From Emticicia aquatilis (GTDB lineage: Bacteria; Bacteroidota; Bacteroidia; Cytophagales; Spirosomataceae): a DNA stretch of 64,000 nt. Position numbers and translations under genes: made by a program. Positions 60,693 through 64,000 of the stretch are shown in pieces (position 1 is the first letter of the stretch; each line of letters begins with the position of its first letter). A model generated the notes under the pieces. It was not told where the DNA came from. It did no database searches and saw only the letters and a program-made list of their open reading frames with translations. The stretch covers positions 372,001 to 436,000 of the forward strand of contig NZ_BMKK01000003.1 of assembly GCF_014644295.1 (NCBI RefSeq), in the 5' to 3' direction.

Positions 60693-61505
60693 ATGGCAGC
60701 AAATAACAACGGTACAAGTTTATTTTGGGACAAAATTATTCCGTTTTTCTATGGAGCAGGAGCATCAGTTGTAATCTTAGGTGCATTGGGTAAAATCATG
60801 CACTACGATTGGGCAAACTTCATGTTACCTATTGGTTTAGGTACTGAGGCCGCTATCTTCTTAATCTATGCTTTCCAATCATTCCTTCGCCCAAGTACTG
60901 AATATCAGTGGGAAAAAGTTTATCCAGAATTAGCTGATGATTTCCAAGGTGAACTTCCAAAAAGAAGCGTTTCAACTCAAGGTGCTGGTTTAACTGCGAA
61001 AATGGATGATATGCTTGCTAACGCTAAAATTTCACCTGATATTTTTGATGGTTTGAAAACTGGTATCCAAAGCTTGACTGGCCAAGTTGCTAAGATGTCA
61101 GATTTGACAGATGCAACCGTAGCTACAAGCGAGTATGCTAAAAATGTAAAGACAGCTTCTGGCCAAGTAACAGCTATGAATGCAGCTTACGGTACTGCTG
61201 TAACTGCAATGAATAGCATGGCTGATGCTACTAAAGATGCTCAAGAATACCGTTCACAATTCAGTAAGATTACTCAAAACATGGGTGCTTTAAATGCTGT
61301 TTACGAACTTGAATTACAAGACACTAACAAGCACTTGAAAGCAATGAACGCTTTCTACGGTAACTTGACAACTGCTATGCAAGATATGTCAGATGCGTCG
61401 AAAGAAGCTCAACAATTTAAAACTGAAATGTCGAAGTTGACAAATAACCTTACTTCATTGAACAACGTTTATGGAAGTATGTTGTCAGCAATGAAAGGCA
61501 ACTAA
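60693..61505 (+). CDS. gldL: Gliding motility protein GldL (type IX secretion motor)
   Basis: A 270-residue inner-membrane motor stator with two transmembrane helices near the N-terminus (IIPFFYGAGASVVILGALGKIMHYDWANFMLPIGLGTEAAIFLIYAF). The conserved Glu in GTEAAIF is part of the proton path with GldM. The long cytoplasmic helical tail contains a tandem duplication of about 48 residues (AMNAAYGTAVTAMNSMAD and AMNAFYGNLTTAMQDMSD). It powers secretion and gliding with GldM. Confidence 0.96.
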   Translation: MAANNNGTSLFWDKIIPFFYGAGASVVILGALGKIMHYDWANFMLPIGLGTEAAIFLIYAFQSFLRPSTEYQWEKVYPELADDFQGELPKRSVSTQGAGLTAKMDDMLANAKISPDIFDGLKTGIQSLTGQVAKMSDLTDATVATSEYAKNVKTASGQVTAMNAAYGTAVTAMNSMADATKDAQEYRSQFSKITQNMGALNAVYELELQDTNKHLKAMNAFYGNLTTAMQDMSDASKEAQQFKTEMSKLTNNLTSLNNVYGSMLSAMKGN

Positions 61506-61575
61506 TTGAGTTCTGAGTGCTGAATTCTGAGTTTTATTACTCTAATTATACATTCATCATTCTACATTTTTAATT
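61506..61575. repeat. Long degenerate heptamer array (10 units)
   Basis: Reads in 7-nt steps TTGAGTT, CTGAGTG, CTGAATT, CTGAGTT, TTATTAC, TCTAATT, ATACATT, CATCATT, CTACATT, TTTAATT. It starts 1 nt after gldL and lies inside the gldL-gldM gap. Confidence 0.65.
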
Positions 61576-61615
61576 AACACTAAAATATTTACTAACTGTA
61601 TAATATATAGAATAT

Positions 61616-63199
61616 ATGGCAGGTGGAAAAGAGTCGCCACGTCAGAAGATGATAAACATGATGTATCTCGTTCTGACGGCAATGTTAGCACTGCAAGTGA
61701 GTAATGCTCTCTTGCAGAAATTTCAGCTTTTGAATAATAGTTTGGAAAGAGCAAACTCTGCTGCTAATGGCAATAACGAAAAATCGGTAAAAGCAATTGA
61801 AAAGGAAATCAGAGAGAAACCAGGTGGTGCTCAGTATGCTGATGTGCTTCAAAAGGCTGTTGAAGTAAGAAAAATTACAACCGAAATGGATAATTATATC
61901 AGTGGTTTGAAGCAAGAAATCGTCACTGCTGGCGGTGGACTTGATGCCGAAACTGGTGGTGTGAAAAATCCTTCGGAAGAAGAAAAAGTAGCCATATTGA
62001 TGGTTGGTGATGCGAAAAATGGTAAAGGATATGAATTGAAAAAGAAATTGAATGATTTCGCTGTTCAGTTACAGAAATTTGCTGCTCCAAACACTAAATT
62101 TCCTGAGTTAGCTGTTGATGCTTCGCAAGACCCAGCTTTGGCAAGAACTGATAATATTACTAAAAGTAAAGATTTCTCTGAGTTATATTTTGCTCAAACT
62201 CCAGTACCAGCGGCATTGGCTGTATTGAGCCAAAAACAATCAGAGGTTCGTCGTTTAGAAGGTGAAGTATTAGAATATCTCGCAAGCCAAGTTGGTATCA
62301 AAGAAATTAAGTTTGACGAAATTTTTGCAGTAGTTATTCCAGATTCACGTTCGGTAGTTGCGGGTCAGAAATACAAAGCTGAGGTAGCAATCGGAGCGTA
62401 CTCTAAATCAATTACACCAAGAATTAGTATTAATGGTTCGGCTTTACCTGTGAAAGACGGTAAAGGTTTATACGAAATCACAGCTTCTGGTGGTGATTTT
62501 GATAAAAATGGTCAGTTGAAACGTTCATATAAAGCAACTGTCTCCTATCCTTCACCTGATGGCTCAATGAAGTCAGTTGAAAAAGAAGAAACATATACAG
62601 TATTGAAGCCATCGGTTCAAATCGAAACAGCAACGATGCCAGCTTTATATTTCAAATGTGCTAACCGTTTAGCAACATATTCACCAGGTTTAGGTGCTTT
62701 GTATAGTCCAACGTTTAGTGGTTCTGGTGCTGAATTTATTCCAGGTGGAAGTGGTAAAGTTACTATCGTACCGAACTCTGCAAAAGTAACTATGGATGTG
62801 ATTAATGGAGGAATCGTTCTACAGCCATTTAACTTCCCTGTTCGTCGTGTTCCTAAACCAACGATTAAGTTACTTGGAATTGATGAGCGTAGAGGAGCTT
62901 CGGCTACTGGTTTAAGAACAATTAATATCGGTGCAATAGCTGATGAATCTTTCAAATCAACTAACCCAGAAGATGCTGCGTTTAGAGTGGCAGAATTTGA
63001 GGTGAACTTGGTTCGTGGTCCAAGAAGAGTAGGAAATAGCACATATAGTGGAACTGCAAATATTTCTAACCTTGCACAACAAGCACAAGCTGGTGACCGT
63101 TATGTAATTGTAGTTAAGCGTGTAGAACGTAAGAATTTCAAAGGTGAAATTGAGTCAGTTGATGTGGGTGAAGTTATCTTCAATATCCCACTGAATTAA
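61616..63199 (+). CDS. gldM: Gliding motility protein GldM (type IX secretion)
   Basis: A 527-residue protein with one N-terminal transmembrane helix (MINMMYLVLTAMLALQVSNALL) and a long periplasmic part of four domains that forms the dimeric rod linking the GldL motor to the GldKN ring. Conserved segments: SPRQKMINMMYLVLTAMLAL, VFIPDSRSVVAGQKYKAE-like strands and a proline-rich C-terminal domain (NFPVRRVPKPTIKLLG). It starts 110 nt after gldL, past a heptamer array. Confidence 0.95.
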   Translation: MAGGKESPRQKMINMMYLVLTAMLALQVSNALLQKFQLLNNSLERANSAANGNNEKSVKAIEKEIREKPGGAQYADVLQKAVEVRKITTEMDNYISGLKQEIVTAGGGLDAETGGVKNPSEEEKVAILMVGDAKNGKGYELKKKLNDFAVQLQKFAAPNTKFPELAVDASQDPALARTDNITKSKDFSELYFAQTPVPAALAVLSQKQSEVRRLEGEVLEYLASQVGIKEIKFDEIFAVVIPDSRSVVAGQKYKAEVAIGAYSKSITPRISINGSALPVKDGKGLYEITASGGDFDKNGQLKRSYKATVSYPSPDGSMKSVEKEETYTVLKPSVQIETATMPALYFKCANRLATYSPGLGALYSPTFSGSGAEFIPGGSGKVTIVPNSAKVTMDVINGGIVLQPFNFPVRRVPKPTIKLLGIDERRGASATGLRTINIGAIADESFKSTNPEDAAFRVAEFEVNLVRGPRRVGNSTYSGTANISNLAQQAQAGDRYVIVVKRVERKNFKGEIESVDVGEVIFNIPLN

Positions 63200-63220
63200 T
63201 AATAAAAAATTGTCAGAATT

Positions 63221-64000
63221 ATGAAGAAATTACAAGGCTTGGCTTTTGGTATGTCTTTGATTATCAGCCAGTTTGCAGTAGCTCAAGAAAAGTCAAATAA
63301 TTATTTGAATCCGCTATCGCTTCGCCCTATACATGAAGAAAACGTCATGTATAAAACAACTTTGTGGCGAAGAATTGACTTGAAAGAAAAGCAAAATCAA
63401 CCGCTTTTCTCGAAAGGAAGTGAAATTACAAGACACTTGATTGATGCCGTAAAAGCTGGTTTGATTGAAGCCTATGATAATGATTCTTTGACAACAAAGC
63501 TTACACTCGACCAATTCAATGAGCGTTTATTATTGAAAGGCGAAGGCGGTGGTTTATCAGAAGAAGAAAAAGCAGCTGGTTTTTCGACTGGCGGTGACGA
63601 CGGTTGGGGTGGAGATAGTGGCGGTGCTGCTAAACCCGCAGCTGGTGGTGCTGCTCCCGCAGCAGCAGCTGACCCTGGTGCTGGTGTAGAGATTTTCCCG
63701 ACACAGTTGACAACTCTCGAGTTGAAAGAAGACTGGATTTTTGATAAACAACGTTCACGTCAGTATTTTGATATTCTTACGTTGAAATTAATCATTCCAG
63801 CTGACCAAACAACTTTAGGTTTCGACCGTCCGATTTGTGTATTCAAATACAAAGAATTGGAGCGTTATTTCCGTAGCAATCCTAAATGTATTTGGTACAA
63901 TGCTGCTAATGTAGCATCGCACAAAAACTTAGCAGATGCTTTTGAATTGCGTTTGTTTCATGGAAAGATTATCAAAAAATCGAATGCTTTAGATAATTTC
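63221..64000 (+). CDS. gldN: Gliding motility protein GldN, partial
   Basis: The open frame runs 260 codons to the right edge. A signal peptide (SLIISQFAVAQ) is followed by the GldN core (YLNPLSLRPIHEENVMYKTTLWRRIDLKEKQN, and later FDILTLKLIIPADQ). GldN forms the periplasmic ring with GldK. Between about residues 107 and 156 there is a low-complexity insert rich in Gly, Ala, Asp and Pro (GGDDGWGGDSGGAAKPAAGG), absent from typical GldN. The C-terminus lies outside the window. It starts 21 nt after gldM. Confidence 0.92.
   Translation, partial: MKKLQGLAFGMSLIISQFAVAQEKSNNYLNPLSLRPIHEENVMYKTTLWRRIDLKEKQNQPLFSKGSEITRHLIDAVKAGLIEAYDNDSLTTKLTLDQFNERLLLKGEGGGLSEEEKAAGFSTGGDDGWGGDSGGAAKPAAGGAAPAAAADPGAGVEIFPTQLTTLELKEDWIFDKQRSRQYFDILTLKLIIPADQTTLGFDRPICVFKYKELERYFRSNPKCIWYNAANVASHKNLADAFELRLFHGKIIKKSNALDNF

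Noticed and set aside
1-64000. CRISPR array, insertion sequence, rRNA operon or prophage
   Set aside because: The tandem arrays seen have 7-nt units without spacers, no transposase or integrase gene is present, and no rRNA-like or phage structural sequence was found.

Overview
This window is an AT-rich chromosomal segment of a Bacteroidota bacterium, most likely an aerobic, free-living member of the order Cytophagales (Emticicia/Arcicella/Runella-like; the genus is a guess). The main evidence is the type IX secretion / gliding cluster at the right edge (PorP/SprF-like, gldK, gldL, gldM and a partial gldN), a DUF4249 lipoprotein, DUF4271, CHRD and LytTR proteins, and promoters of the Bacteroidota type (TTTG, 19 nt, TAnnTTTG). 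No rRNA, prophage, insertion sequence or CRISPR array is visible. One tRNA (Trp) is present.

Layout. 1-7.2 kb: partial MFS transporter, thiolase, Uma2-family protein, asnS, a two-gene ATPase/nuclease-like cassette, and an isolated nuoH. 7.3-12.9 kb: a Uma2 protein and a five-gene minus-strand unit (adaptor lipoprotein, FtsX-type permease, ABC ATPase, histidine kinase, LytTR regulator). 13-22.8 kb: small lipoproteins, recX, an MsbA-like exporter, a MATE exporter, a DnaQ-like exonuclease, and two amino-acid permeases with a Uma2 gene between them. 23-26.2 kb: deoC, a GntR/UTRA regulator and a Gfo/Idh/MocA oxidoreductase, with two copies of a near-palindromic operator. 26.3-36.3 kb: PIN-domain pair, purH, cobalamin adenosyltransferase, two large secreted proteins and queA. 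36.4-39.7 kb: beta-barrel protein, tyrS behind a probable tyrosine-leader attenuator, tRNA-Trp, secE, nusG. 39.8-51.4 kb: acetyltransferase and glycosyltransferase, an SDR, yceI, pyrD, and a TetR-TolC-adaptor-RND efflux unit. 51.5-64 kb: small proteins, a GH10 xylanase, a DUF4249 protein, sucD, DUF4271, hemD, and the porP/gldKLMN cluster.

The strongest signals not explained by genes lie in the short gaps. (1) A 15-codon leader peptide with three Tyr codons is followed by competing hairpins and an intrinsic terminator just upstream of tyrS. (2) Degenerate arrays with a strict 7-nt period abut or overlap start and stop codons at many unrelated loci. (3) A REP-like family has a TGTRG foot and a hairpin whose stem sequence differs between copies while pairing is kept; several copies are in inverted pairs. 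(4) A CCCCTTTAGGGG family and a TGAGCGAAGTCGAAGG family recur, sometimes inside coding sequence. At the gene level the best candidate for an undescribed system is the overlapping ATPase/PD-(D/E)XK-like pair at 4.3-6.1 kb. The PIN toxin with an unusually large partner at 26.3-27.7 kb comes second.
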